64,000 nucleotides of DNA from contig NC_034013.1 of NCBI RefSeq assembly GCF_000346465.2, positions 15,193,757 to 15,257,756 on the forward strand. The letters are read 5' to 3'. A program made the translations under genes and the position numbers. The notes beneath the pieces were generated by a model. That model worked only from the letters and a program-made list of their open reading frames with translations. It was not told the origin of the DNA and searched no databases. This document shows, in pieces, positions 12,247-25,900 of the stretch; positions within the stretch are counted from its first letter, which is position 1; each line of letters opens with the position of its first letter. The DNA is from Prunus persica (taxonomy: Eukaryota > Streptophyta > Magnoliopsida > Rosales > Rosaceae).

Positions 12247-12805
12247 TTCAAAAGCTTATATTTCGCTTTAGGTTGGAGTCTTTTTTCTTAGAGAAAGCAG
12301 TCTCTCGATCATTTTCTTGGAGATTAAGAAAACACTCATGGGTAACAAAGATACCAATATGATTCTTGGCACAAAGTATAAAAGCTAAGAAACACCACAT
12401 GCTCTCCATACCATACACAAATGAATAAAAGCATTCTGGAGAGAAAGGGGGTAATATTTGGTGTCAACAATAAAAGCAAAAGCGTATTTAACTAAGCACA
12501 TCTCAAGCCCTAAAGTCAAATTTATGTCCAAATCTACAAGTAAAGGCATTTTCTTCCATTGGAAGTGCTTTCTTCAATAGGATCATCTATCACTTTGCTC
12601 CCCTGGCTTTTTACCCAACTTTCCTTTTATCTCAATAATAGTATAGTTTAGGTGAATATGCTTCTACTTCCAATGCTAGATCATGTTGCCCACATCAATA
12701 GTAAAAGTTCAAGCCCCACACTCCACCTCCTATACAGAAACAAAAAGAAAACTCCCAACCATTGGGTAAGAAATTCCATTATACATGAAACCTATTTGTT
12801 TTGCA

Positions 12806-13305
12806 ACACGCTCCCTGTTTAGTTCACGGAATAAATTTGATGGGAAATGATTTTCCATGTCATTTTCCAAGAGATGGAAAATGAAAGATTCTTTTCCCAC
12901 GTTTGGTAATGCTGGGAAAGTAACCGAAAGATATCACTTTATTTCCTTTCCCATGTTTGTTTTAAGTAGGAATGGAAAACAAAGTTTGTATAAATTTTCA
13001 ATTATACCCATATTAAATCAAATAAAAAAATAATGCATTTAATGATTTATTATAATTCTAAATTATTAATGGGGACAAAATTGTCATGAAAAATGGTTAT
13101 TTAATATTGGCTCATTTTCCGAAACTTTCCCATGAGAAGGGAAAACAAAACTCAAGTTGAGAAGATGGCTTCACTTTCCCCCCTACTTTCTCATGGGCCA
13201 GGAAATGATTTTCCATGCATGAACTTACCAAACATGGAAAAACAAATAATTTTTCATCCCCAAATCTCCTTTCCCATGAACCAAATGGGACAGTGTGTTG
13301 AGTTC
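12806..13305. mobile_element. MITE-like inverted-repeat element of about 500 bp
   Basis: The left end reads CAACACGCTCCCTGTTTAGT. The right end in reverse complement reads CAACACACTGTCCCATTTGG, so the two are imperfect terminal inverted repeats continuing as TTCACGG and TTCATGG. The inside is full of GGGAAA/TTTCCC and GGAAAATGA motifs in both orientations, giving strong self-complementarity. It has no coding capacity. I could not fix exact ends or a target-site duplication. Confidence 0.55.
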
Positions 13306-15190
13306 CCCTACTAATCCGAGAGGATAGGGTGTGCTTAATGCAACTTCACACACTAAATAGCAATGAACATACTATAACTTATCATCTTGCCCATCTAATT
13401 TAATCTCTATCACAAAGCAATTACTTTGATTCACTGCTAAGTTACAAACCCATGCTATGAAGTTCCGCCATGAAATCCTAATTGAATGCGATTTAAACGT
13501 GCAATGATTGCGTCAGAAATTATCTTCAACATGTATGGACTTTAAGATAAGGGAGTGCAGGTGTGGAACAAAAGTTTTTCATGAAAAGAGGCCAAGAAGA
13601 TAAGAGTGCAAGGGTAATGGTGGAACCCCACAGAAACCTTATCTTCGCTGCTCTACCTCTATCACAAACACGACTACCCCACCATGAAAGCAAGTTTATA
13701 TTAAAACAGGGGTGTACGATCTTAAGAGATAACGAAAACAAATCCGCCTATTTTGTTTCAGTGGACAAAAGCGAATATGCGAAGTTGACGGTCCATAGAG
13801 CATCTCTCAATTATTATAACCATAATAATATCCAAAAATATATTACAAAAATCATAGATTGATAACTACTATAAGTATAAAGAATAGCATTGAGCTGGGT
13901 TTTATCATTAATTAATTGCAATTTGAAAGTATATAAATTTTTTTTAATACAAGCGATCCAAAAAAAAGAGTTTATACAAATATTTATTGGATATCTGGAT
14001 ATTTTGAACATCTGTCCACATAAATAGAGGTGAAAAATACAATCAACTGTATTATACCCTACTAACGCATGTAGATTGAGATATTCAAAGTGAAGATGTC
14101 ATTTTGATTTTACCTTCAAAAAAATAATGTTGGGGTAGGTCTGTTCTGTTCTGCATAAGTTTGGGGTTTGGATGAGTTAATTATTTGTTTAACTCACTGT
14201 TATCGATAATCAAGTTGGGTTTGACTGGATAAAGAAAGGGGTGCAGAGAGCATATTATATTTTGTGAAATGCCTCAACCATGTGCGATGCTCTCTTCATT
14301 TTTATTTATTTATTTATTCTAGAGACAGCATGAATTGGTGGTTGAGTGGGGCCCCATAAACAATGCCTCTCTTGCAATGAAATCTTTTTTGTGTACAAAT
14401 TTGGTCCTATCTAGGCTCGTAATTGTTAGGAAAAACAATCATCCTAAACACTAAAATTGAAGTGTTTGTGATTATAAAGTACCATTTTAGAAAAAAAAAA
14501 AACCCTAAAACAAAATAATTGACTCATTTTAAAGCTTGAAGGGCAACATTTAGCCACATAACAATGTTCATGTGTCAAGTTTGTTTCTTTGTTTGTTGGT
14601 AGCCTTCTACAACAATTGTTCATAATTTTGACCAAATCCAAATTTCTTGTTTGCTCCACAAATCCCCATTTTGGTTCATTTTTAACATCATCGTATAAAT
14701 GCCTATGAATTATTCTCATATATTTGGTCCATTAATTTGTCGAGTCAATAATCCACTACTAACAACATTGATATTATTCATAACTTAATCACTTACAAAA
14801 TTTAGTAAGCGTGAAATTTTATCACAAAAGATATCGATAATATTAATAGTGGAACTATTCATTTTATCTTCAACTAATCATCATTAATTAAATCTTCATT
14901 TTCCAATGAGTTCAAGCCAAATGACATGGAGGAGGTAGTGTGATAAATTGGTAAGCTTTAAATGAAAATCCAATCCTATGTTAAATTTTGATTTTGTTTT
15001 TTTATTGTAAGATATTTGTTGAAGAGAGATGCTAGAGACAGAATAAAACACGAAAACGAACGGTAAAAAAGTAAACGGACTATTACACCACACATGTCGA
15101 ACGCAGACCCAAAGGCCGAAACTTTACAGCTTTACACACCGTCTGTTCCACGATCCACATGGAGCCACCTCATCCCTGTCTTCTCCCGCG

Positions 15191-15202
15191 TATATATATA
15201 AG
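15191..15202 (+). promoter_or_regulatory. TATA box of the MYB gene
   Basis: TATATATATAAG lies about 147 bases upstream of the MYB start codon and is followed at once by the CRE-like palindrome GACGTCAC (15202-15209), a bZIP-type core. Position and sequence fit a core promoter. Confidence 0.55.
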
Positions 15203-15337
15203 ACGTCACCCGCACACTGCTCTTCATCTTTTTTATTCGCTCCTTTTCTCCGAATCGTACGGCCTCAGATCCATAGCCGTCCAGAAAAAAGCAGAGACTA
15301 AAAAACGTCGTCGTCGTCGTCGCAGTGGTCGGTGAAG

Positions 15338-17093
15338 ATGGCTGGCACGTGCTCCACCGTCGAGCCTGCGGGCGCCGGAGAGATCATGCTCTTCGGCGTG
15401 CGCGTGGTGATCGACTCCATGAGGAAGAGCGTGAGTTTGAACAATCTCTCGCAGTACGAGCAGCCTCAAGAGGGCTCCAACAACAACAGCGGCAATAACA
15501 CCATCGCCGGCAAGGATGACGTGGCCGGTTACGCCTCTGAGAACGACGTAGTTCACAATTCTGGCGGAAATCGCGAGCGCGAACGCAAGCGAGGTCAGTC
15601 TCTCTCTATCTCTCTCTATCCATCTGATGGCCGATAATCTCTGATCAACCACTCTACACTGAAATTTTAGTCAATTGCGCTTTTTGTATTCAATTGATCA
15701 AAAAGGGAACAAATTTGATTAAGTGTTCTGCTCATCGTTGACAAAATTTATATTCTTTACCAAAAAAATACATCTGAAATTTTTGTCAATTGTTACATTG
15801 CATGTTCTAAATTCATGAAATTGCTAACTCTGTTTTCCTATGTTAATTCAAATTCATTTAAGAAAAGAAAATTGATATGAAATGAGTTAATTTTGTTTGA
15901 AAAATTGTGAATTTATTATTTATATGGATGGTGATCAGGGGTTCCATGGACGGAGGAAGAGCACAAGCTATTCCTGCTAGGGTTGCAGAAAGTAGGGAAG
16001 GGCGATTGGAGAGGGATCTCTAGAAACTTCGTGAAGACTCGCACACCCACTCAGGTCGCCAGCCACGCTCAGAAATACTTTCTGCGCCGAAACAACCACA
16101 ATCGCCGCCGCCGCAGATCTAGCCTCTTCGATATCACAACAGATACGGTAATAATTCAGTTCCCTCTGATTTCAGAGCAACTCAATCCAATTCATGTATT
16201 TGATCTGACAAGTAGTTTTGCAGTCATTTAAAGTGTATGGATCTAGCAGTTTGTTTTTTAAGTAGTTGTTTATATGAATCTGGCAAGTAGGTTTTTTGGA
16301 GCTGAAGATATAAGGTCTTTTATCGTTTGAACTTTATATCCCTATCCAATTTTCTTGGCAATCAGTCTTCAGAGAGCATAAGATTGTTTACTTGGTGATC
16401 TGTTCAAGTTTGGGATTACTTTTATTTGCTCAGGAAATTTTGGAACATAAAACGAAATTTGATGAAGAATGCTATGTGTTTTAATGGTTTTGGCTTCTTA
16501 TAAACTGAAAAAAAAGAAGTCAAATTGTTGATTCGTAATTTCTTTGAAGTGGATGGTATTGTTTTGTTTGTCTAATTAGTCAGTTCGTGCAATTTTTCAC
16601 AACCACCAAAAGCAAAAGTAAGCTTTATCTTATCGTGATAACTCCTTTTTGTGTGTGTTAGGTCACTGCAACTCCAATGGATGAAGAGCAAGTACATCAT
16701 CAAAATAACACATCTCAATCACATCCATTGCCACCTCCACCACCATCTGAGGCTTGCAATCCTAGTGGATTTTCGATGGTGCCAAATTTTTCATTGACTG
16801 TAGGTCCAGCTGTCTTGCCAGTTCCCATTGAGAATCCAATGGGAAATCTAACCTTGGGACACGCAAATCTTGAGAACAATGCTTCGGCTAAGCTTGTCCG
16901 TCCAATTGCCCTTCATTCGGCCCCTCATGCTACAGAAATGTCTGATCTAAACTTGAAGTCGACAATGGACACGTCGACTCTAACTCTCAACCTCTCCTTG
17001 TCAATGGACCCGAGGGAATCGTCATCAAGGCATTCGGCTTTCCAGGCAATGCCAAGCTTCAGCAATGGGGATAGCATTATTAGTGTTGCTTGA
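15338..17093 (+). CDS. Single-repeat SHAQKYF-type MYB transcription factor (MYBD/At1g70000-like)
   Basis: Three exons join in phase: 15338-15593, 15939-16147, 16662-17093; 298 residues. The N-terminus holds [20 protein letters not shown], typical of the At1g70000/At1g19000 group. Exon 2 encodes the MYB-like DNA-binding repeat ([20 protein letters not shown] ... [12 protein letters not shown]), whose third helix carries the SHAQKYF signature. The C-terminal exon is P/S/N-rich and ends with an EAR-like LxLxL motif (LTLNLSLSM). Family knowledge: these nuclear factors bind I-box/TATCCA-type sites and act in sugar, ABA, light and senescence responses. The EAR motif suggests repression. The ATG at 15338 has a good context (AAGATGGCT). 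Confidence 0.93.
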
Positions 17094-18906
17094 GAGTGTG
17101 CTGATTTGTGGAAATGGTTTATAATTAGAGCAAATGGGTGAGATAAAGTTATCCCAAATCCCAAATTTGACAATGGATTAGAGAGGGCAAGGTAATTAGG
17201 TGACTGAATTTGTTCCTTTTAGTTTGTTGTACAGACCCCCCCAAGATAATGTAATGTCCTGTTGTTGTTGTTCTGTGGTATTATCTCATAGATTCCCCTT
17301 GTTTTTTTCATTTGGCTCTTTTTGTTAGCAGCTGATATAACTGGAAAATAACTGGTACAGTCTACGGTGTTTTGATTGCTGATTTTGGTACCCTGGTGGG
17401 CCTGATCTGAACTTATAAGTGGTTTACATGTCTTTGTGAGGAAACAAATATCAAGTTGGGTTTTGGTGGGGAAGCATTTTCTTGCCCTTTCTTTATTCTG
17501 GATGGACAAAATTAATTGTGTGATTGTGAATTGAATCTGGCCCTCAATAATGGATCGTGATTGTTGCAGCAAACGTTTTAATATTAACACGTGTTTGGGA
17601 CAGTGATAATGCCTTATCAGAGTGGCTAAAAGGGTTTAAAGGAGTCGACTTTATGCGGTGTGTTTGGCCGACTTTTGCCACTCGGATAGTTAGGGTTTTA
17701 ATTGGGCAGAGAAATGGTTGCTTTCATTTCCACTTTTTGACTAGGATGAGATGACAGAAACTTTAATTATTATTAGGATGGCTCAACCTTTGTGTTGAGA
17801 AGTGAATGTGCTTATGACGTGTGAGTTTTGAAAGTAAGAGCTTGATTGGGACTGCGGTTAAAATGACTTCTGCCAATGAGAAGTGATTCTGAGGCAGTAA
17901 TAGTGTTTTTGGGAAGTGCTTTCTCTAAAAGCACTGGAATTTACAATAGAAGTTTCAATGCTCTTACCAGAAAACGATCATAAATGTTTTCTGAAGAAGT
18001 AGTTCCGGACGACGCTTAATAATGTATGCTCCTTTTTGCCCAAGAAAAAGTTGGGGTGAAATTCTGTGTTAAAGCCAAGACAATTGACATCAGTGATTAA
18101 TACCTCTTGTATCAATTGGGTAAAGTGTGATGCCAAGGGTGCATCTGTCAATAATTTTATACTACACGTGATACATGCATCAAATTGAGGGAACCTTCTA
18201 GTATATAGAATGATTGAATCTTAATAACATAAGAAATAAAATAATGTACAAGTCTAATTCTACAATTGACAATTTCTATTAAAAACTCAACAGAGTGCAA
18301 TTTAACACTGGTGTTGTGACCACTGACCACCTTGGTACATAAGTAAGACCAAATTACGATTTCCCCCCACTGATTTTTGGACTATTTCTCACTCCCTCAG
18401 GTCACTGAAAAATAGCTTGTTGGTCGTCATCTTGTCAAACAACTTATTCACATTCACATTCCTTCCCAACAACACAACAGTTTCAAGTGAAGATTTTAGC
18501 ACAAGTATGTCTAGATATTAATATTGGAAAGTATATTGTGAGAGAATCATTTCTTAAAAATCTCCAACACTAATTAAGAACTTTTGTAACTTTGGAGCCT
18601 TGTAGAATTGAAAGAAGTTGACAGAAGAATTCAACATCTGATATAAGTCAATGTGGAGGAGAAACCAGATGAACCACAAGTGGAAGTACTCCAAGAAATT
18701 TTCCAAATATAATAAGACATGAAATTATTTATTAAGTGAGAATAGAATAAAATGTACACTTGAGATGATGTTAAACGTATTCTAAACTCAAAACTTGCAT
18801 CATTACTTGGACGGCAATTTGGAAGGGGGGCTTCATTCAAATCGTCTTCACTTCATTTAGTTCTTCTTTTTTCCTTTAACACTCTAGTCTAGCAGCAGCC
18901 TTCAGT
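17094..18906. other. Spacer between convergent MYB and S6K genes
   Basis: The ends are 3' untranslated regions of the two convergent genes. The middle (about 17840-18010) holds a worn stretch with AAGTGCTTT/AAAAGCAC motifs, similar to the MITE at 53.7 kb, but its ends are too decayed to define. No gene is seen. Confidence 0.4.
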
Positions 18907-21298
18907 TTATGCAGACGAAAGCCACGGGTTAGGTGCCACGTAAGTATATCCCTGGAAATGCTCACCCGCTGTTGGTGTAGGAGCTGGTGAGTCGTCCAGA
19001 GGCATTGTAGTCCAGCACCGATCGAAGTTGGCTGTGCAGTCTTTTCCACTCACATCCGGCTTGAACTTTGGGAGCAGTTCTCTGGCCTCCAACTTCTTCC
19101 AGTTGATTGATCGAAACCATTTATGACTTTTGATATTATCACCTCCATTGGGCCCACTGCCCAACCTTTGTAACGGATCCTTTTGTAGCAACTGCACAAT
19201 TGAAGAAGAATCTTCCATTGGTTAGCTAGCTGTTCATATGACAAAATGAAAAATAAAAGGGAGAAAAGATCATATGGAATAATATACGTACTCCTCTGAG
19301 CAAGGAGTGAGCTTCGCTGGTAAGATAAGGTGGAAGTTTAACTTTCTCTTTGATGATTCTCTCCTGGAGTTTCTTTCTATTCGGATGCGTAAATGGTGGC
19401 TGCAGGAAAGGGGCAAAACAATTTTTGAACAAACAGTCAATATTGGTAATTTAAAGACTTAAAATTATAGCCATCTTGATCATTTAAAACATTATAATGG
19501 TATCAACTAATGAATTTACAAAAGTATGCTAGCCCACTATAACTTGTAATAGTTTTGCTTTCTTGCACGAATGTTTCAAGTTAATGACGTGCCCTGCCTA
19601 TGAATCGATGTTGGAGCCTAAAAGTCTAATTAGAAGAAAAGTAGAGGACCTAACAACGGGCAGAGTTCAACAAGCTTCTATTTCGTCAATAAACATACCT
19701 TTGAAAAACTCATAATTTTGAATGTGCAATCTGAGAGGACCATTAGACAATTACGAGTTTAAATCACAAAATTGTATTGGATACGTCTATTGTTTTACCT
19801 GCCCACTTAGCATCTCATACAAAAGTATACCAATGCTCCACCAATCTGCATCTTTGTTATGGCCTTTAGACAGCAATATTTCAGGAGCCATGTATTCTGT
19901 GGTCCCACACATTGAATTTGATCTGCTGGCTTCATCAATTTCCTTTGCTAGTCCAAAATCAGTTAGCATGACCTGCATCACAGGTATCCATTTCAGCAAA
20001 AGTAGATGTCCCAGCGAGAAAAGGATAATCTGACTACCAAGCATGTTCCTACAACAAATAGTGAGTAAATGAGCATGGCCATTACATGCCCGTCAGAATC
20101 CACAAGAACATTTTCAGGTTTAAGGTCCCGATGCACGATCCCGCACTTGTGAAGATGTGCAACAGCAGATACTATCTCAGCAGTATATAGTCTTGCTTGA
20201 TCCTCGCTACTCAAGAAACATCCCAAAGACGAAATCAAAACAAATGGACACATACATTGAGTACATATTTCTAATAATACAAAGAAAAATTACCTAAAGA
20301 TTCCCTGCCGGTACAAGTGAAAGAAGAGATGCCCTCCATTTATAAAATCCATGATCAAATAAAGCTTAGAGTTGGTCTGCAAAGCCAAAGACAACATACA
20401 AGCTTAAGAGCATACTAGTATACAATGAAATTCACATAAAATGGTTCACAGCCAATGAAATCACGTAAGATGGTAAGCAATCAAAGAGAGCACATCTGAT
20501 ACATAAAAAAGACAAGATTTTTGGTACAAAAAGAGAACAAATTTCAATAACCCAGCAAGAGTTCAGAGCTGAAAATTAATGGGAAGGACCAGTTTTTCTA
20601 CTATGCAAACTTAATTCCATCAAATTCACTAAATTAATTAAAAATCACAAAACAGGTACCTGGAAAGAGTAGCGAAGCTGAACAATGAAAGGGTGCACAA
20701 CCTTGGTGAGGATGTCTCTCTCAGCTTTCATATAATCCACATGGTTCTTCTTTATAATTGTGTCTTTCCTCATAACCTTCATAGCATAAAGCCCATCACT
20801 TTCGTTGCCGTTACTGCCATCGTTGCACTTCTTTCTCACTTGAAAGACCTTCCCAAACGCGCCCTTACCCACAACTCTGAGCATCTCAAAATCCGCAGGC
20901 CCAAACTTACGAGCTCTCTCTTTGACTGCGAGCTCGGTCTTTTCTGATTCCCCATCATTCCGATTATCAGTTCCGTCTGGGTTTTCGGATTCGTCTTCGT
21001 CGCTCTGGGAATCGAGGAATTCGGCGGTGAAAGGGAGGGAGGAAGACGGAGCGAAGCGCGGGGAGGGGCCCACGAAGGAGTGAGAGCGGTTGTGGATGAC
21101 CAGTGGAGCCGGAGGGAGCGACGTGGCGGAGGTTGATTGGTCGTTGGGGATGGCGGTGGTGGGGCCGAAGAGGTCGTTAAAGTCGAAGTCTTGAGGTGGA
21201 GAGGAGGAGGAGGAAGAAGAGGAAGGCGGGATTGTGAGGTTACTGAGCTTTGCGGCCAGCAGAGAGTGGAGGCTCTTCTTCTGAGACGACGACACCAT
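18907..21298 (-). CDS. S6K: Ribosomal-protein S6 kinase, AGC family (S6K1/S6K2-like)
   Basis: Six exons: 21298-20660, 20376-20294, 20206-20086, 19972-19799, 19399-19292, 19191-18907; 469 residues, the usual plant S6K length. All borders are GT-AG and in phase. After a serine-rich N-terminus with FDFNDLFGP, the kinase domain starts near residue 135 with GKGAFGKV, then YAMKVM (ATP lysine), HRDLKPEN (catalytic loop), LTDFGLAK, the activation-loop [12 protein letters not shown] (PDK1 target threonine) and DWWSIG. The AGC C-terminal tail follows, with a hydrophobic motif FQGYTYV whose threonine is the TOR site in the family. Role: effector of TOR signalling that phosphorylates ribosomal protein S6 and couples nutrients and auxin to translation and growth. 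All key catalytic residues are present. Confidence 0.97.
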
Positions 21299-21554
21299 GT
21301 TTCTTTCTTAGTAAATTTAGGTTTTACCCATAAAAAAACTTTCACTTTTGGAAAAAGCCAAAGCTTTTTCAAAAAACACAGAATAACCTCTCAACTTTCA
21401 AACCAAAGACATGCAAATGTAAAGGATTTCTTAGGAAATCAAAAAATAAATAAGGGCAATTTTGTCCATTTTTGCTTCTTTTAAAAATTTTCTCTCTCCT
21501 TTTGGCTTTTCCAAAGTCTCCCTTCTTTCTTCAAGCTCTCTCTCTCTGCTTCTG

Positions 21555-21560
<6 letters not shown>

Positions 21561-21592
<32 letters not shown>
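21561..21592. repeat. (GA)n microsatellite upstream of S6K
   Basis: About 16 GA units lie 265 bases upstream of the S6K start codon, within a CT-rich leader or promoter region. GA repeats near plant start sites can bind BPC factors; this is only a possibility here. Confidence 0.85.
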
Positions 21593-21595
<3 letters not shown>

Positions 21596-21599
21596 GTAA

Positions 21600-22979
21600 G
21601 CTGAGTGTGCGCGAGGCTGTCAGCTGAGTCAGTGAAAGGAAGATGACGTTAACTGACTGCTATTGGCAACGCGCCATTCGATATTCGTGAACGGCATTTC
21701 CCATCAGCTCCCGCTACTACACGTCGTTTGGTTTATACGACATCGACCGTTCGACTCTAAGGTTTAAAAAACGAATAGTAACGACATGTCCTTCCCTTGT
21801 CATCTACAACTATGGTGGTATTGGAATTTCAAATATCTATAGGGTTGGAATGAAATATAAAGAAGAGAGTTCATAATAAGTTTTCTTTTGGAGTGCTAAT
21901 AAAATCTGATTAAATTAACTTTTTAATTCATGACATGTTTGATGATGAATCTAAATTTCCTTCCACAAGACTACAATTAATGATGATCTTATGCAAGAAG
22001 CTTACAGTTTAAGTGGTTAAGAGCATGTATGAGTTCCTGTGTTCGAATTACTCATTTTTCAAATATCATTTGTATAAACAAAAAATTCAATCGTCATCCT
22101 AGGTAGGCATACAAGACAATCCATTGAGTATTGTAATTTGTACCAACAATTTGTTGTAGTAGCTACCACAACCAGCGACGTCATCGATAAGGGCTATGAA
22201 AGCGGTGCCTCTCGTATGATAGTCGTCACAGAATTAGGTTGTAGTTAAAGCTTTGAACTTTGATCATGAGTTGCAGCATGCGTGGGCTTTGCATTCTTCT
22301 TCTTGGAAAAAAAAGGAGAAAGGGAATAGCATTTGTGTTGTGGTGTGTGTGTGAGAGCTTAAATCCTTTACAACACCTCATGCCACCGCTGACAAGGGTC
22401 CTGGGTAGGCCACGGCTGCTTATCAGATCCAAAATATATAATCATGTGCTTAAACCTTCTTCATCTTTTCTCAGAATCGCAAACCAATTGACAAATGATG
22501 TGTGACTTGAACAATGCATCTGTCTGGATCACAATACATGAATCAAATTAAGAAAGCTTTCAATTCAATATAGTTTGTACAGCAGCCACTATGCCCACCA
22601 CTACCCACAGCTTCCAGTCCAATATATCCGACAACATGAAAGGATGAATTTGGAAAACTACGACTAAAGAATAATAATAATGCCTACAACTTTTCTTTCC
22701 CTTCATTAATCTACAACTCTATACCATGTCATCCTACCCCCAAAAAATGACAATGCCAAGGAAACCACTCAAATACAGAAAACGACATCTCTGGGATATC
22801 CTCTCCCACCCATGTGGAGAAGAAGGGCATTGAATCTCCTTAAAAATTGGAGAATCAAAGTCAAATACTGACAAAAAATATGAGATAAATTACACGCGTA
22901 AACAACTCATTTTACCGACAGGCGAGGCGAGGCCCCCTAAGCAAAATGGCCACTCTATGACAGATTCATCTCTCATCCT
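21600..22979. other. Spacer between S6K and MOS14
   Basis: The left part is the S6K promoter side. The right part from about 22600 is probably the MOS14 3' untranslated region. Open frames at 22226-22505 on both strands overlap and have no coding character. Nothing else is recognised. Confidence 0.45.
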
Positions 22980-25900
22980 TTATGATACAGGTGCTATGTT
23001 CAACTCAAGTGGCCTCAAAGATCCTTGAACAATCTCCATAACTGTTCGGTTACGCCGGCAAACTTCTGATAACTCCTCAACTAGAGCAGAGACGGCATTA
23101 ACATTAACCCCGGACGCAGCATCTGACAATGCTTTTAAGAATCTTGAGCGCTCAAACTCTGTCACAGCTGTCAAAGGAATTAATGAAACACTCTCCTTGG
23201 CCCACTCCACTGACGGTGGCCCATAAGCTCGACATAGTGAAAGTAGTGTGTAGCGTACCTGCGCAATGGGAGCTCAGTGAAATTCCAGACACATACCATC
23301 ATCGCTCATTAGGTTAACAGTGAGAGTGTTAGTGTGCAGGTTGAGAATACAAGTAAAATTATACCAATTCTAGTCGAGAGCTTGGAAGTGCTCCTGTTAA
23401 TGAAGCAATCAAAATTCTTGTAATGCTGGGTCCTCGAGGAATAATTACAGCATTCCTGATGGGTAAGTATTGTTCTACCTCAGTAGAGTTTGCAAGATCA
23501 AAGATATCAGATAAGAAGGTCAATATTGAATTTGATGCCTCTCTGCAAAGAAGAGAAATACAAAGTTAAATAGCCATTGCTCATAAAAGGCCTCAACCAA
23601 GATATTTGACATCAAACACAGAAAGAAGCGCCTATGATTTTAAAGACACAATAGCACCATATATAAAACCCCAGTTGATTTGATACATGCATCTTTTTCT
23701 GTGTCCATGCAGGGTTGACATTTCTGTAAAATTATGGACCCACTTGTAAAACATCTCTCACAAATTTTGGAAAACTCTTTGAATTTCCAAACTTATATTC
23801 ATTCAATGTTATGTAAATGAATCCGTTCTTCTTTATTTGCTAGGTAACCTTTAGATGTTAACTGGAAAGCATGGAATGTTTTGAAATAAGAGGCCATGCT
23901 ATCATGTAAATGAGGCTATCATCTATCACTGACATTCTGTTACAGCCAAAGATAATAAAACATTCGACCTTTGACCCCAGAGAGAGAGAGAGTTACAATA
24001 CCTGTGCTGCACTGTAATTCCAATCATTGAGCAATCCACTAATGATGGAAATACCGCAGATGGAATAAACAACTGAGGACAATACCGAATGCATCTTGAT
24101 GCCAACAAAAAACAATCATCTGCTATATCAGGTCTGGCAGTAAATTCCTGAAATAATTGATAAGTTAACTACAAAAACAGTAACATTTGAAACAAATTTC
24201 AATTACAGCTAAATGAAACCTTACCTGAATGCTCGTGAGAAGATGTGTTGTGTGCATAAAGAGTGCTTCAATCAGACTTTTCAAATAATTTGCACAAGAT
24301 GGATCAGAACCAAATATCTGCAGCATAAGAAGCAACAAATGCACCAATTTAAGTTTATAGCAAACAATAAAACAAAAAATAACTAAAAGAACATTGAATT
24401 TTTTTCCTTCCAGGATAGCTTACTTTTATAACTTCACTAGAGAGATAGAGGAAGCATGGTTGGTGATGCTGTTGATATAAACCTTGAATCTCTTCTAGCA
24501 TAGCTCCAATTGTAAATCCCATGCACCTTCCAGAAGTCCTCACCTAAGGAAAATGAAAGTCCTCATTACCACCCAGTGACAGATTCTTTTAACTTCATCA
24601 TTTCCAGACGGGCAATGATAAGATCAGAAAGTTTTGAATAAAACAGCATTGCCAGGGCAAAACATTCATATGGCTCACACCGAACCACCAATGACAGGAA
24701 AACAGAACACTATTAATACAAATTCTTCCTCTTATCATATAAGGCAATGGGAAAAATTTTGAAGACCAAACAAGATGCTGCGGGAAAAAAGACAGGTATC
24801 ACAGTTGAATCACATAACTAAACACACTGGATTCAATGTATAAATTTAGCAAAAAACCTCTATAGTAGCTTTAACAAATTCAGATTTAACATTTTAGAAG
24901 GGGGATCAGTGAACTCACAGCATATTTGCATGCTCGGCACAGAGACTCCATTGTCCGCACGTCCCAAGCACGACTTCACCAGAAACATTCAAAAAATGGA
25001 TTAGAATAAGGAAAGGAGATTAAGATATATGAGTATGGAAATTTGTTACACTGCAATATGTTCAGCAAGTAATGTAGGAACACTTACAGATCAAATATGG
25101 CTTTAAATATTGGCCAAAGTCTTTGGATTGCATCTGCCACAGCTTCTGCATGATTTACGTATCTGGAATTGATATTTACTAGCATGTTAGCACATCCGAA
25201 CAAAATAAAAAGAAATAAGGGGCATAACAACAAGATGTTGATCATACCTAAAGATATACCCAAATCGATCAATGTGAACTGTTAAATCACGAGCAGGCTT
25301 GCTATTTAACGTGTCTGGGCCTTGGCTGACAACTTCCTGGTTGTTGACAGCATTAATTCAGTATTATCACCCATAGAAGAATTTATATGTGCACTTTCTT
25401 CTGGAAATGAAACACACCTGTAAAGGAGTAACGACGGGCAAGCACAAGGCCTCCAAAGCCCTTTTAGCATGGTCAGGTGGAAGTTCAGTAATGACCTTGC
25501 TGCAGAAGAGAGTTCAGTAGATGTTCAGATCATCAACAGCATGGTGCAAAACTAAATTGATCACACAACGTCAGAACATGCAGAAGATAGTTCACCTTAA
25601 GGCTTCAACTAGATGCAATGAGTCCTCAGCAGAGACCTTAAAACTACCTTCACCATTCACTGCCCTATGGTATATATGGAAGAGTCCATCCAAACATCCA
25701 CAGAGCTTTAACCGGCAATCTGCATTCAAATATGAGGCATTCACAGAGCTTATTAACCGAGGCCGACCAGGTTAGAAAGACAAACTACCATGAATTTTTT
25801 CTTCTTAAACTAATGAGATTTTGTACCGTCACAAATCTGCCTAAATGCTACAGCTGCAGCTGCTGCAGAGTCTTCTGAAACACCCATGCCACTCATGAGG

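Larger units (their letters stand above)
11306..15190. other. Long intergenic spacer between pTAC2 and MYB
   Basis: The first 400 bases look like the pTAC2 3' untranslated region. The rest is AT-rich. It holds a (TA)n(TG)n microsatellite near 12217-12246 and the inverted-repeat element at about 12806-13305. Short open frames at 12109-12291, 13563-13862 and 14444-14719 show no recognisable protein and no codon bias. I see no gene or RNA here. Confidence 0.5.

Noticed and set aside
13526..13862. Overlapping open frames on both strands
   Set aside because: No homology, no codon bias, no splice context; open by chance.
17840..18010. Possible MITE related to the AAGCGCTT-type element
   Set aside because: Only scattered AAGTGCTTT/AAAAGCAC motifs remain; no paired ends could be defined.
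22226..22505. Small genes between S6K and MOS14
   Set aside because: Two frames on opposite strands over the same bases, neither with protein features.
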